Shown piece by piece: positions 9,074 through 16,216 of a stretch of 64,000 bases of DNA. The notes below the pieces were generated by a model. It ran no database searches and was not told the DNA's origin. It saw only the letters and a list, made by a program, of their open reading frames with translations. The translations under genes and the position numbers were made by a program. The stretch's first letter is position 1. Each line of letters starts with the position of its first letter. The DNA is from Oscillospiraceae bacterium (GTDB lineage: Bacteria; Bacillota; Clostridia; Oscillospirales; Ruminococcaceae): positions 1-64,000 of the forward strand of contig JAFXGY010000043.1 of the NCBI GenBank assembly GCA_017536625.1, given 5' to 3'.

Positions 9074-9652
9074 TCAGTGTTTTGCGTTTTCGCCCTGTTC
9101 GGAAAGATAGGTTGCCTCCAGATCCGCCATATGGAGCAGAACCGCAAGAGGATATTTTTCGTAAGCATGGCTGATGCTGAATCCGCCGGCTTTTGCGGTA
9201 TCGTCGAATCCGCCCATGTGCCAGCGGATTGCAATGGCTTCGTTTTCGCGAAGGCGCATGAAGCGTTCGATAACGAAAACGGATTTTTCGCCGTGACCAT
9301 AGGGGAACTGGTCATCCACCGCATAATAGGGAACTTTTTCCCACTGGCCCCGTTCATTTTTCGCATTGCGGTAGCTTATGGTATAAAAATTCGCCTTGCA
9401 GATATCATGGAGAAGCCCCGCAATAGCGATGGTTTCGCCGTCGGTGATTCCGTATTCCTCGCAATGCTTTTTAAGGAGTTTATATACGTTGAGGCTGTGG
9501 AAAGCAAGACCGCCTTCGAAAGCGCAATGATATTTTGTGGAAGCGGGCGCGGTGAAAAAATCGCTGGTTTCGAGCCATTCGAGCAATTTTTCTGCACCGG
9601 GGCGCTTTACGTTTTCTTTAAAAATCTCGATAAATTCCTGTTTTGCAGACAT
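9074..9652 (-). CDS. HD-domain hydrolase
   Basis: A 192-residue single-domain protein with the metal-dependent HD phosphohydrolase motifs: H near residue 52 (GLAFHSLNV), HD in GLLHDICK near 82, HGEKSVF near 120, RWHMG near 144 and D in HMADLEATY near 175. Such proteins hydrolyse nucleotides or phosphoesters; the substrate is unknown. The start follows CGGAGG and lies 11 bases after nadE, so it is co-transcribed. Confidence 0.85.
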   Translation of the reverse strand: MSAKQEFIEIFKENVKRPGAEKLLEWLETSDFFTAPASTKYHCAFEGGLAFHSLNVYKLLKKHCEEYGITDGETIAIAGLLHDICKANFYTISYRNAKNERGQWEKVPYYAVDDQFPYGHGEKSVFVIERFMRLRENEAIAIRWHMGGFDDTAKAGGFSISHAYEKYPLAVLLHMADLEATYLSEQGENAKH

Positions 9653-9663
9653 ATTTTCCTCCG

Positions 9664-10386
9664 TTATTCACCATAAACCGTGGGCATTCTTCTTTTATGT
9701 TCCGAAACCCTGTGGTAACGGTCGATAATCTCTTTCGATTTTTCATCGGTTTTTCCGGTGGTGATATATTCATCAATGGCTTTATAAGTTACGCCCATTT
9801 CCTGCTCATCGGTCTGACCTTCGAAAAGACCGGCGGAAGGAGCCTTGGTTATGATATTGAGCGGTGCTTTGAGATAGCGCAGAAATTCAAAAATTTCTGT
9901 TGCGGTAAGGTCGGCGATGGGGTTGAGGTCGAAAGCTCCATCGCCCCATTTTGTGAAATATCCCATATAGCGTTCGCTTCTGTTGCCGGTGCCCACAACA
10001 AGGGCATTTCTGCTCTGGCCAAGGGCATAAAGGGTCGTCATTCTGAGGCGGGGAGCAATATTCGAAAGCGCCGCCGGGCTGAGTTCTTCGCCGATGGCAC
10101 CGGTGAGCACGGTTCTTGTTTCCGTAAGGTCAACAGTTACCATTTCGATGCCGAAAGCCTTTGCAAGAGCAACCGCATCTTCCATATCTTCGCCGTAATT
10201 GCGTTTTGAATGGCAGGGCATTGCAACGGCGAGCACGTTATCCGTTGCCATTGAGCACAGAATTCCCACAAGGGCGCTGTCTTTTCCGCCGCTGTTGCCG
10301 AAGATAAGGCCGTTTGCATGGGCTTCGGCCATTTTTTCTTTAATAAAAGCAACTCTTTTTTCGGTTTCGATTTTATAATCGCGCAT
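9664..10386 (-). CDS. nadE: NAD(+) synthetase
   Basis: NadE makes NAD from deamido-NAD, ATP and ammonia in the last step of NAD synthesis. The protein (240 residues) has the adenine-nucleotide alpha hydrolase P-loop SGGKDS near residue 32, MPCHSKR, and the conserved GTGNRSE and GDGAFDLNPI segments. It has no glutaminase domain, so it is the ammonia-dependent type. ATG at 10386 with GAGGTG is the start; the TTG at 10407 overlaps trxB and has no site. It lies between trxB and the HD gene. Confidence 0.93.
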   Translation of the reverse strand: MRDYKIETEKRVAFIKEKMAEAHANGLIFGNSGGKDSALVGILCSMATDNVLAVAMPCHSKRNYGEDMEDAVALAKAFGIEMVTVDLTETRTVLTGAIGEELSPAALSNIAPRLRMTTLYALGQSRNALVVGTGNRSERYMGYFTKWGDGAFDLNPIADLTATEIFEFLRYLKAPLNIITKAPSAGLFEGQTDEQEMGVTYKAIDEYITTGKTDEKSKEIIDRYHRVSEHKRRMPTVYGE

Positions 10387-10403
10387 TTGAGCACCTCTTT
10401 GAA

Positions 10404-11315
10404 TCAAAAGTTTTTTCTGATATAATTTGCAGCTGCGGTTGCCGCTGCTGCGCCGTCGGAAGCTGCTGTTACAAGCTGGCGAAGAGCTTTTTTGCGGGTA
10501 TCTCCGGCAACGAAAACGCCCCCGATATCGGTGGTGCAGTCCTCCTGAGCATCAAAGTATCCGTAATCATCAAGTTTGAGCACGCCTTTATAAATTTCGT
10601 TTTCCGGTTTAAGTCCGATGGCAACAAAAACAGCGGAAAGAGGAATTTCGGCAGTGCTTCCGTTGGCTCTGTTTTTAAGTATTATGGAAGAAACCGCGCT
10701 TGCGCCCTTGATTTCCTCTATTACGGAATTTGTGAGCACGGTTACGTTTTTCTTTTTGAGCACCGAATCCACCGCGGTTTTTGCGGCGGTAAAAACATCT
10801 CTTCTGTGGATAAGATAGACCTTATCGCAGATTTCGGCGAGATATTCTGTTTCCTCAAAGGCGCTTTCTCCGCCGCCCACAACGGCAACGGTTTTTCCGC
10901 GGAAGAAGTTTCCGTCGCAGGTTGCGCAATAAGAAACGCCTCTGCCTTCAAATTCATCTTCGCCCTTGCAGCCGATTTTTCTTCTGGCGGCGCCGTTAGC
11001 GATTATTACAGCCTTTGCGGAAAATTCCCCGGCAGAAGTTATCACCTTTTTTTCTGCGCCGGAAAAATCGATTCCGGTAACTTCGGCAAATTCAACCTTT
11101 GCGCCCAGTTTCTGTGCCTGTTCAAAAAGAGCCATGGAATAATCATAGCCGGAAACGCCGAACTTTCCGGGATAATTTTCTATGGAGGGCGAATTGACTA
11201 TCTGTCCGCCGGGAGCAGATTTTTCAAAAATGCGGCAGGAAAGCCCCGCTCTCTGCCCATAAATTGCAGCGGTAAGGCCGGCTGTTCCGGCACCGATTAT
11301 AATAATGTCTTCCAT
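10404..11315 (-). CDS. trxB: Thioredoxin reductase
   Basis: A flavoprotein of 303 residues that passes electrons from NADPH to thioredoxin. It has the FAD motif GAGTAGL at residues 8-14, the redox-active CATCDG near 134, an NADPH motif GGGESAFEE, and the FAD-binding VFVAGDTR near 275. AGGAGG precedes ATG. It is the first gene of trxB-nadE-HD-ASCH and is divergent from the Ppx/GppA-like gene. Confidence 0.94.
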   Translation of the reverse strand: MEDIIIIGAGTAGLTAAIYGQRAGLSCRIFEKSAPGGQIVNSPSIENYPGKFGVSGYDYSMALFEQAQKLGAKVEFAEVTGIDFSGAEKKVITSAGEFSAKAVIIANGAARRKIGCKGEDEFEGRGVSYCATCDGNFFRGKTVAVVGGGESAFEETEYLAEICDKVYLIHRRDVFTAAKTAVDSVLKKKNVTVLTNSVIEEIKGASAVSSIILKNRANGSTAEIPLSAVFVAIGLKPENEIYKGVLKLDDYGYFDAQEDCTTDIGGVFVAGDTRKKALRQLVTAASDGAAAATAAANYIRKNF

Positions 11316-11347
11316 TTTTGTCCTCCTTTTTATGCTTTTCTGATGGT

Positions 11348-11413
11348 ATTATACCACAAAAAACGGATAAATAATATATTTTATTTGAGCAAACGCTCTT
11401 TTTATGATAAAAT
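11348..11413. promoter_or_regulatory. Divergent promoters of trxB and the Ppx/GppA-like gene
   Basis: On plus, TTGAGC (11385-11390), a 17-base spacer and TAAAAT (11408-11413) precede the Ppx/GppA-like gene. On minus, an extended -10, TGGTATAAT, at 11348-11356 precedes trxB; its -35 is weak. Confidence 0.7.
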
Positions 11414-11444
11414 AATTATATAATCCTTTTCCGGAGGTATTTTT

Positions 11445-12374
11445 ATGAGAATCGGCATTATTGATTTCGGAACAAACACCCTTCGTCTTGATATTTTTGA
11501 AACAGAGGACAGAGAATACCGCAGTATTTATGATTTTGCCATTTATTCAAAAATAGTCGAAAACACCGTCGGGACTTCCCTTTCTCAAGAAGGCATTGAG
11601 CACGTTATTCAGGCCATTGAGGAACACCAGCAGGCTTGCCGCCATTACCGCTGTGACAGGGTCGAATGTTTTTCCACCGCCTCACTTCGATTTATTGACA
11701 ACGCCGAAAGTGTTCTTGAACAGGTGGAATTCCGCACCGGAATCAAAATTCGAATGATTTCCGGCGACGAGGAAGCAAATTATGATTATCTCGCGCTCAG
11801 AAGCATATCCGATTCCGAAAGCGGCATCGGCTGTGACCTTGGGGGCGGTTCGATCCAGGTTTTCACCTATGACAAAAACGGTCCTGTTAAAAGCGCAAGC
11901 TACCCCCTTGGGAGCAGCAGAACCGCAAAGCGCTTTGTCAAAGGCGAGATTCCCACAGCGGAAGAAATCGCGGATATCAAAAAATGTGTCGGAGATTCCC
12001 TTTCCGAAACCGGATTTGTTCCCTGCTGCGGAACGCTTTTTGCTATGGGCGGCACCGCCAAAGCCATTCAGAAGCTTTGCAAAACCGCCATGGGCAAAAG
12101 CGGCAAACTTTTCCTGAGTGATATAAACATTGCTCTTTCGCTGCTTTCCGAACGTCCTGATGAAGCGCTTGAACTTATTGCCGATGTTGCGCCGAAGCGC
12201 AAACGCACCCTTGTTCCGGGAATGGCCATTCTTGCGGGAGTTATGGAAAAAATGGGCTGTGACGGAATGGAAGTTCACGCCGTTGGAGTTCGCGAAGGAT
12301 TTATGGAATCCATCCTTAATGATGATTCAAAGCCGGAACCGAATCTTCTTGATTTGATTTTGGGAAGCATATGA
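11445..12374 (+). CDS. Ppx/GppA family phosphatase
   Basis: A 309-residue member of the exopolyphosphatase/guanosine pentaphosphatase family, with the actin-like ATPase fold. The phosphate-1 motif is IDFGTNTLRLDIF at residues 5-17 and the phosphate-2 motif is CDLGGGSIQVF near 130; a GGTAKAI segment lies near 205. The length matches the short two-domain form without the C-terminal HD region, which in other bacteria hydrolyses polyphosphate or (p)ppGpp; the substrate is open here. GGAGG precedes ATG. It is monocistronic. Confidence 0.88.
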   Translation: MRIGIIDFGTNTLRLDIFETEDREYRSIYDFAIYSKIVENTVGTSLSQEGIEHVIQAIEEHQQACRHYRCDRVECFSTASLRFIDNAESVLEQVEFRTGIKIRMISGDEEANYDYLALRSISDSESGIGCDLGGGSIQVFTYDKNGPVKSASYPLGSSRTAKRFVKGEIPTAEEIADIKKCVGDSLSETGFVPCCGTLFAMGGTAKAIQKLCKTAMGKSGKLFLSDINIALSLLSERPDEALELIADVAPKRKRTLVPGMAILAGVMEKMGCDGMEVHAVGVREGFMESILNDDSKPEPNLLDLILGSI

Positions 12375-12458
12375 TTGTTACATATTATGTGATTATATAA
12401 TATTCACTTTATTTACACCCCTTTTCTTTTGTAACCGAAAGAAAAGCGGTGCAGCCGC

Positions 12459-12620
12459 AAAAGAAAAGTTTTAAACCCCTACCCGCTTGCTCCCGCAAGC
12501 GACTCCCCCTTAAAATTAAGGGGGAATAAACTCTCCACCGGAGAAACAGTGATTTTGATTTTCAACCGTCGCCGTTCAGGCCGGCAACGGATTTTCATTA
12601 AAACTTTTCTGCCCGACCTC
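12459..12620. repeat. Dispersed MITE-like repeat, copy B
   Basis: This is the second copy of the repeat at 1-162. It has perfect 13-bp terminal inverted repeats, AGAAAAGTTTTAA at 12462-12474 and TTAAAACTTTTCT at 12598-12610, plus internal hairpins GCTTGC/GCAAGC and CCCCCTTAA/TTAAGGGGG. The stretch just before it (12417-12458) is TTTCTTTTG-rich and palindromic (CTTTTCTTTTGTAACCGAAAG). No coding capacity. Confidence 0.8.
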
Positions 12621-12654
12621 GTTTTTCCAAAAATGAAGAATCTTTTCTTGTTAT

Positions 12655-12690
12655 ATAAAAACGGACGGATTGAATCCGTCCGCTTTTTTA
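12655..12690. terminator. Bidirectional terminator
   Basis: The stem CGGACGGAT / ATCCGTCCG with flanking A and T runs touches the stop codon of the small membrane protein gene on the minus strand. Confidence 0.85.
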
Positions 12691-12927
12691 TTTATTTCTG
12701 TTTTTAATTTTTGCGGCAGCTATTTTTATAAGATAGATTCCAACCGCCAGAACAGCAATTTTTGCCAGCATCACAAGGCCGTTTGTCATAAGAAGGGGAA
12801 GAATATCTTCGGAAGAAATTCCGCTCCAAAGGCCGAGGACATCTTTTTTTATCCACATGATTGCGATAACAACAATCGAGATAATAGCAAGAACTATTCT
12901 TCTCGGTTTTCTTTCAATGCTTTTCAT
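12688..12927 (-). CDS. Small membrane protein in the XRE operon
   Basis: A 79-residue protein with two predicted membrane helices (about 11-25 and 52-70) and basic ends. I do not recognise a family. It follows the 133-residue membrane protein by 16 bases with AAGGAG before ATG, and is the last gene of the XRE operon. Confidence 0.7.
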   Translation of the reverse strand: MKSIERKPRRIVLAIISIVVIAIMWIKKDVLGLWSGISSEDILPLLMTNGLVMLAKIAVLAVGIYLIKIAAAKIKNRNK

Positions 12928-12943
12928 TTTTCAGCTCCTTTTA

Positions 12944-13345
12944 TCAGTATTTTCTTCTCAGAAGAAGATAGGCGAGCCAATAAAGCACCAGAACAAGGCA
13001 GACGGAATATGCGCAATATTGGGAAAGCAGATCATTACCCATAATTTTGAAAGCAATGGTTCCGACGGAATTTATCATCACGAAACAATATCCCGACCAT
13101 GCCCAGGCACGCATTGCGATGAATTTGTTGCGTTCGTCGTTGGCTTCGATTTCGACTTTTTCGCGGTATTCGGGATTTTTGCGGTATTTTACGAACTGAA
13201 CAATGCGAATGGCGCCCACACCGATGAGCGCACCGCCCATTCCGCTCCAGAAGCTGTCCACAATATCAAAAATTCCGCACCCGAGAAGAACAATACCGGT
13301 TATTAACCAAAAAACGCTTATATAAATTCTTTTTTCGATTTTCAT
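12944..13345 (-). CDS. Membrane protein in the XRE operon
   Basis: A 133-residue protein with four predicted membrane helices, arranged as two pairs around a cytoplasmic loop that holds KNPEYREKVEIEANDERN. This loop signature is common in small clostridial membrane proteins (DUF2178-like) encoded next to XRE regulators. Function unknown. The start follows AAAGGAAG, 14 bases after the XRE gene. Confidence 0.75.
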   Translation of the reverse strand: MKIEKRIYISVFWLITGIVLLGCGIFDIVDSFWSGMGGALIGVGAIRIVQFVKYRKNPEYREKVEIEANDERNKFIAMRAWAWSGYCFVMINSVGTIAFKIMGNDLLSQYCAYSVCLVLVLYWLAYLLLRRKY

Positions 13346-13359
13346 ATTTCTTCTTCCTT

Positions 13360-13560
13360 TCAGATTTCTTCATCGAAGATGAAAACTTCTTCGATGGTCA
13401 TTTCAAAATATTTTGCGATTTTATATGCAAGAAAAATCGAAGGATTATACTTCCCCGTTTCGAGCGAACTTATGGTCTGGCGCGAAACACCCATAAGTTT
13501 TGCGAAATCTTCCTGCTTTATCCCTTTTTCCTTGCGGATTTCCTCAATTCTGTTTTTCAA
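13360..13560 (-). CDS. XRE-family transcriptional regulator (TTG start)
   Basis: A 66-residue protein that is nearly only a Cro/C1-type helix-turn-helix (KQEDFAKLMGVSRQTISSLE, residues 15-34), as in YozG-like regulators. TTG at 13560 is the start, with GGAGG ten bases upstream. The palindrome overlapping its promoter suggests autoregulation, and the two co-transcribed membrane proteins are likely its controlled partners. Confidence 0.88.
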   Translation of the reverse strand: MKNRIEEIRKEKGIKQEDFAKLMGVSRQTISSLETGKYNPSIFLAYKIAKYFEMTIEEVFIFDEEI

Positions 13561-13583
13561 TGCGGGGAGACCTCCTTTGCGGA

Positions 13584-13659
13584 TATTTTTTGTAAAGTTT
13601 GCTTTACAAAAAATAATATATCACAGGTTTTTCAGTATGTCAAGCAAACTTTACAAAAA
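13584..13659 (-). promoter_or_regulatory. Promoter and operator of the XRE operon
   Basis: TTGACA (13638-13643), a 17-base spacer and TATATT (13615-13620) form a near-consensus promoter on the minus strand. A 14-bp-arm palindrome, TATTTTTTGTAAAG-N4-CTTTACAAAAAATA (13584-13615), covers the start of transcription. A half site AAACTTTACAAAAA (13646-13659) sits just upstream of -35. The arrangement fits autorepression. Confidence 0.8.
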
Positions 13660-13673
13660 TTTATAAAAAATTT

Positions 13674-13693
13674 GGAACGGTCAAGACCGTTCC
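13674..13693 (-). terminator. Hairpin ending the peptidoglycan-binding operon
   Basis: The stem GGAACGGT / ACCGTTCC is followed on the minus strand by AAATTTTTTA. It lies 56 bases after the stop of the gene at 13749. An additional imperfect hairpin (GGCGG...CCGCC) lies between them. Confidence 0.7.
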
Positions 13694-13748
13694 TTACATT
13701 TAAGAATAAAATCGGCGGAAGCAAGCTCCCGCCATACATTATTTGGCG

Positions 13749-14255
13749 CTATATTGCGTTGAAAAGCCTTGCTACGGAATTCCATGTTGCCTTTGAAAGG
13801 GTACCGTCGGAAGATTCTCCCTTTGCTTTTTCGTGGATATAACTTACCGCGCTTCTTGTTGCTTCGTCGTTTTTTCCGTTAAGCCTTACCCCATCGAAAC
13901 CGGAATATTTTTCTGCGGCGGCGATGAGCATTGCCTGCAGAAACCAGATAGCCTTGCCTTCTTCATCCGGCAGCACCGAGCTTTCCTCATCGCTGACATA
14001 AGGAAAAATCGGAAAAGGCTCTGCATTTTTTTGGATATACTCATTCGCGCTTTCCATAAGGCGCACCCAGGTTTCGTAATCCACGATTCCGTTCGGAGAA
14101 AGACCGTTTTGAAGCTGGAAGGCAATAACAGCCCTTTCTGTTTCCGGTCCGAAGATTCCGTCCTCATAAACCACCGGAATATCTTCGCCGTTTTTATGAA
14201 GAATGCGCAGCGCGCGCTGAAGCTGCCTTATATTGAATTCATGTTCTTCGTTCAA
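13749..14255 (-). CDS. Peptidoglycan-binding domain protein (TTG start)
   Basis: A 168-residue protein with one clear PG_binding_1 domain (about residues 8-68: LQRALR ... YEDGIFGPETERAVIAFQ ... GIVDYETW) and a degenerate second copy (FLQAMLIAAAE ... ATRSAVSYI ... LSKATWNSV). No signal peptide. TTG is the start, with AGGGGG eight bases upstream and only 12 bases after the SpoIID-like gene, so it belongs to that operon. It may bind spore or cell-wall peptidoglycan; this is inferred from domain and neighbours. Confidence 0.82.
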   Translation of the reverse strand: MNEEHEFNIRQLQRALRILHKNGEDIPVVYEDGIFGPETERAVIAFQLQNGLSPNGIVDYETWVRLMESANEYIQKNAEPFPIFPYVSDEESSVLPDEEGKAIWFLQAMLIAAAEKYSGFDGVRLNGKNDEATRSAVSYIHEKAKGESSDGTLSKATWNSVARLFNAI

Positions 14256-14267
14256 AGCCTTTTCCCC

Positions 14268-15416
14268 CTATGTTCTTTGATAATTATAGCCCGGATACTG
14301 CCCCACATTTGGGATATTCACCGTTTCGTTGAAATATTCCTGCGGAACGCTCCGAAGGATTCCGAGATAGGCGTTATAAAGGGCGTTCCAGGTTCCGATT
14401 CCCACTATTCCGTCCGGTTCGATTCCGAAAACCCGCTGGAAATTCATCACCTGCTGCCTTGTTTCTTCCCCGAATACCCCATCGGAACGCACCTCGGCAA
14501 GTTCATCATAAAAAGCCGCAAGCACATTGATATAATACTGCAAAAGGCGCACCCTTTCGCCTCTGTCACCGAGTTCGAGAGGTTCCACAAACTGAACCGG
14601 AACTTCGGAAAGTCCGATGTTTTCTCCGTAAAGTTCCGAAAGCTTCCGAACGGAAGTATAGATGAACGAAATTTTATACCATGTTCCCGGACCGACTATT
14701 CCGTCCGGGGTAAGATTGAAAACCCGCTGGAAAGTTTTCACCGCGTTTTCCGTCTGTTCACCGAATACCCCATCCACCGGATTTATCCGCGGAATTGCGG
14801 GGAAATTCCGCGCAATGCGGTTGAGCCTTTGCTGGATAAGCCGAACTTCATAATCCCTGCTTCCAAGCCGAAGCGGTTCCCCCGGATATGATTCCACGTA
14901 GGGAAGAATCGGCGCGGTTTTTATATCGATATCGTTCCCGTAATAATACTGCAGAATTTCATAAGGGGTTTTGCCTTCCCTTGCAAGGTCAACTGTTCCC
15001 CATTGGGAAAGTCCGCGGCAGGTAACGGTGGTTCCGTTGCAGTATTCGGTGAAATATGGGTTCTGGCTTCCCTGCTTCACCACATAGCGATTGAAAATAT
15101 CGTCAACTATTTCGCTTATATTTTCGAAAATATTGCGGTTTTTGATGAATTTCTGGTCATAGCTTGTGGAGGAGGTTATATCAAAAGGATAACCGCGGCT
15201 TCTGTACCATTCGGTATAGATTCGGTTGAGGGCAAAGGTCACCTGGGCATAGATATTTGCACGAAGAGCGTTTTCCGGCCAGGTTGGATAGATTTCGCTG
15301 GAAGCGACGTTTTTGATATATTCCGGGAACGAAACGGTGACGTTTTCCGCCGGGGAATCCGGTGCTCCGAGATGAACGGTTATAAATTCCGGCACGGCCA
15401 CATAGGTTTTTACCAT
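14268..15416 (-). CDS. SpoIID-like domain protein with two peptidoglycan-binding repeats
   Basis: A 382-residue protein. The N-terminal part (about 1-175) resembles the SpoIID/LytB fold: EYIKNVASSEIYPTW with a conserved Glu, then ENALRANIYAQVTFALN, and a C-terminal GLSQWGTVDLA that matches the family HGxGMSQxGA region. Two PG_binding_1 domains follow (about 190-255, LGSRDYEVRLIQQRLN, and 285-355, LGDRGERVRLLQYYIN). It lacks a signal peptide, so it may act in the mother cell or be exported by another route. SpoIID proteins are lytic transglycosylases of engulfment; here the role in spore or wall peptidoglycan is inferred. ATG overlaps the upstream gene by seven bases, after GGGGTGGGG. Confidence 0.8.
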   Translation of the reverse strand: MVKTYVAVPEFITVHLGAPDSPAENVTVSFPEYIKNVASSEIYPTWPENALRANIYAQVTFALNRIYTEWYRSRGYPFDITSSTSYDQKFIKNRNIFENISEIVDDIFNRYVVKQGSQNPYFTEYCNGTTVTCRGLSQWGTVDLAREGKTPYEILQYYYGNDIDIKTAPILPYVESYPGEPLRLGSRDYEVRLIQQRLNRIARNFPAIPRINPVDGVFGEQTENAVKTFQRVFNLTPDGIVGPGTWYKISFIYTSVRKLSELYGENIGLSEVPVQFVEPLELGDRGERVRLLQYYINVLAAFYDELAEVRSDGVFGEETRQQVMNFQRVFGIEPDGIVGIGTWNALYNAYLGILRSVPQEYFNETVNIPNVGQYPGYNYQRT

Positions 15417-16045
15417 TTCCCCACCCCGCTCCCGGAAAGATTTTCAGGCTTCGGAACAAGGTCGATTTTAAGGATGGAAATTTCATCCGCAAAAATATCC
15501 ACCGGAAGGTTTTTCGCAGGTTCAAAGCCATCCGCCTTTGCGGAAACATAGACTGTTCTGAAAGGGTCGATGTTACCCGGTTCGAGGGAAAGTTCCTTCG
15601 GTTCCGCCTTCACCGTAACCGGGGAAGTTCTTCCGCTTTGGTTGGTGACTTCTATTGCAATAAGTTCTTTTCTTCCTTTTGAATCTTCCGAATCTAGCCT
15701 GTCTATGATAACGCTTACTCCCGAAAGAGGAACAGCGCCTTTTGCGGTTGAAACTTCCGCTATTAAGGTTCCGGTTTTATCGGTAATATCCTTTTCCGAA
15801 GAAGAATTTTCCTCCCCGCTTGGCACAGGATTTTCCAAAGCAGCGGCATAATCCTGTTCCTTTTCGCCGCGCTGCGGCATCGGCACATCTTCCGGAAAAA
15901 CCGCAGACACTCCGGAAGGTTCTTCAAAACCGGAAATTCTCTGTTTTTCTTCAAAAAGCCTGCGCATTTCCTTTTCATAGCGCTCTATCATGCTGTTAAA
16001 ATCCGAATATCTTTCTGTCAAAATAAAAAGCACCCTCTTTCTCAT
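15410..16045 (-). CDS. Protein with carboxypeptidase-regulatory-like domain, first gene of the SpoIID-like operon
   Basis: A protein of up to 211 residues. The N-terminal 60 residues are charged and helical (MIERYEKEMRRLFEEKQR); the C-terminal 120 residues look like a transthyretin/carboxypeptidase-regulatory beta-sandwich (GTLIAEVSTAKGAVPLSGVSV, then a TDP-like DPFRTVYVSA turn). The start is uncertain: ATG at 16045 has no ribosome site and lies in a 14-bp stem, whereas TTG at 16021 has GAGGGTG nine bases upstream. Function unknown; it is overlapped by the SpoIID-like gene, so the products probably act together. Confidence 0.75.
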   Translation of the reverse strand: MRKRVLFILTERYSDFNSMIERYEKEMRRLFEEKQRISGFEEPSGVSAVFPEDVPMPQRGEKEQDYAAALENPVPSGEENSSSEKDITDKTGTLIAEVSTAKGAVPLSGVSVIIDRLDSEDSKGRKELIAIEVTNQSGRTSPVTVKAEPKELSLEPGNIDPFRTVYVSAKADGFEPAKNLPVDIFADEISILKIDLVPKPENLSGSGVGKW

Positions 16046-16067
16046 GGAATTTTATGAGAAAAAGGGT
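16032..16067 (-). promoter_or_regulatory. Stem-loop covering the translation start
   Basis: A 14-bp stem with one mismatch (16032-16045 with 16054-16067, 8-base loop) contains the possible ATG start and the GAGGGTG ribosome site of the gene at 15410-16045 in its 3' arm. In mRNA this would hide the site. There is no T-run, so it is not a normal terminator. The adjoining 16068-16163 has no recognised feature apart from small palindromes. Confidence 0.5.
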
Positions 16068-16163
16068 ACGGATATTCGCAAATAACTATTAAGTTATAAT
16101 TATTGACATAAACCCTTCCGCCACGGCTATGCCATGCGGCACCTCATCTTTCAGGTGTGGCAA

Positions 16164-16202
16164 TAAAAAAAATCCCTTTCGCTTTCGCGAAAGGGATTTT
16201 TG
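16164..16202. terminator. Terminator after ftsZ
   Basis: A 14-bp stem AAAATCCCTTTCGC / GCGAAAGGGATTTT with A and T runs on either side, 15 bases after the ftsZ stop. Confidence 0.9.
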
Positions 16203-16216
16203 GTTATGTACTAAGA

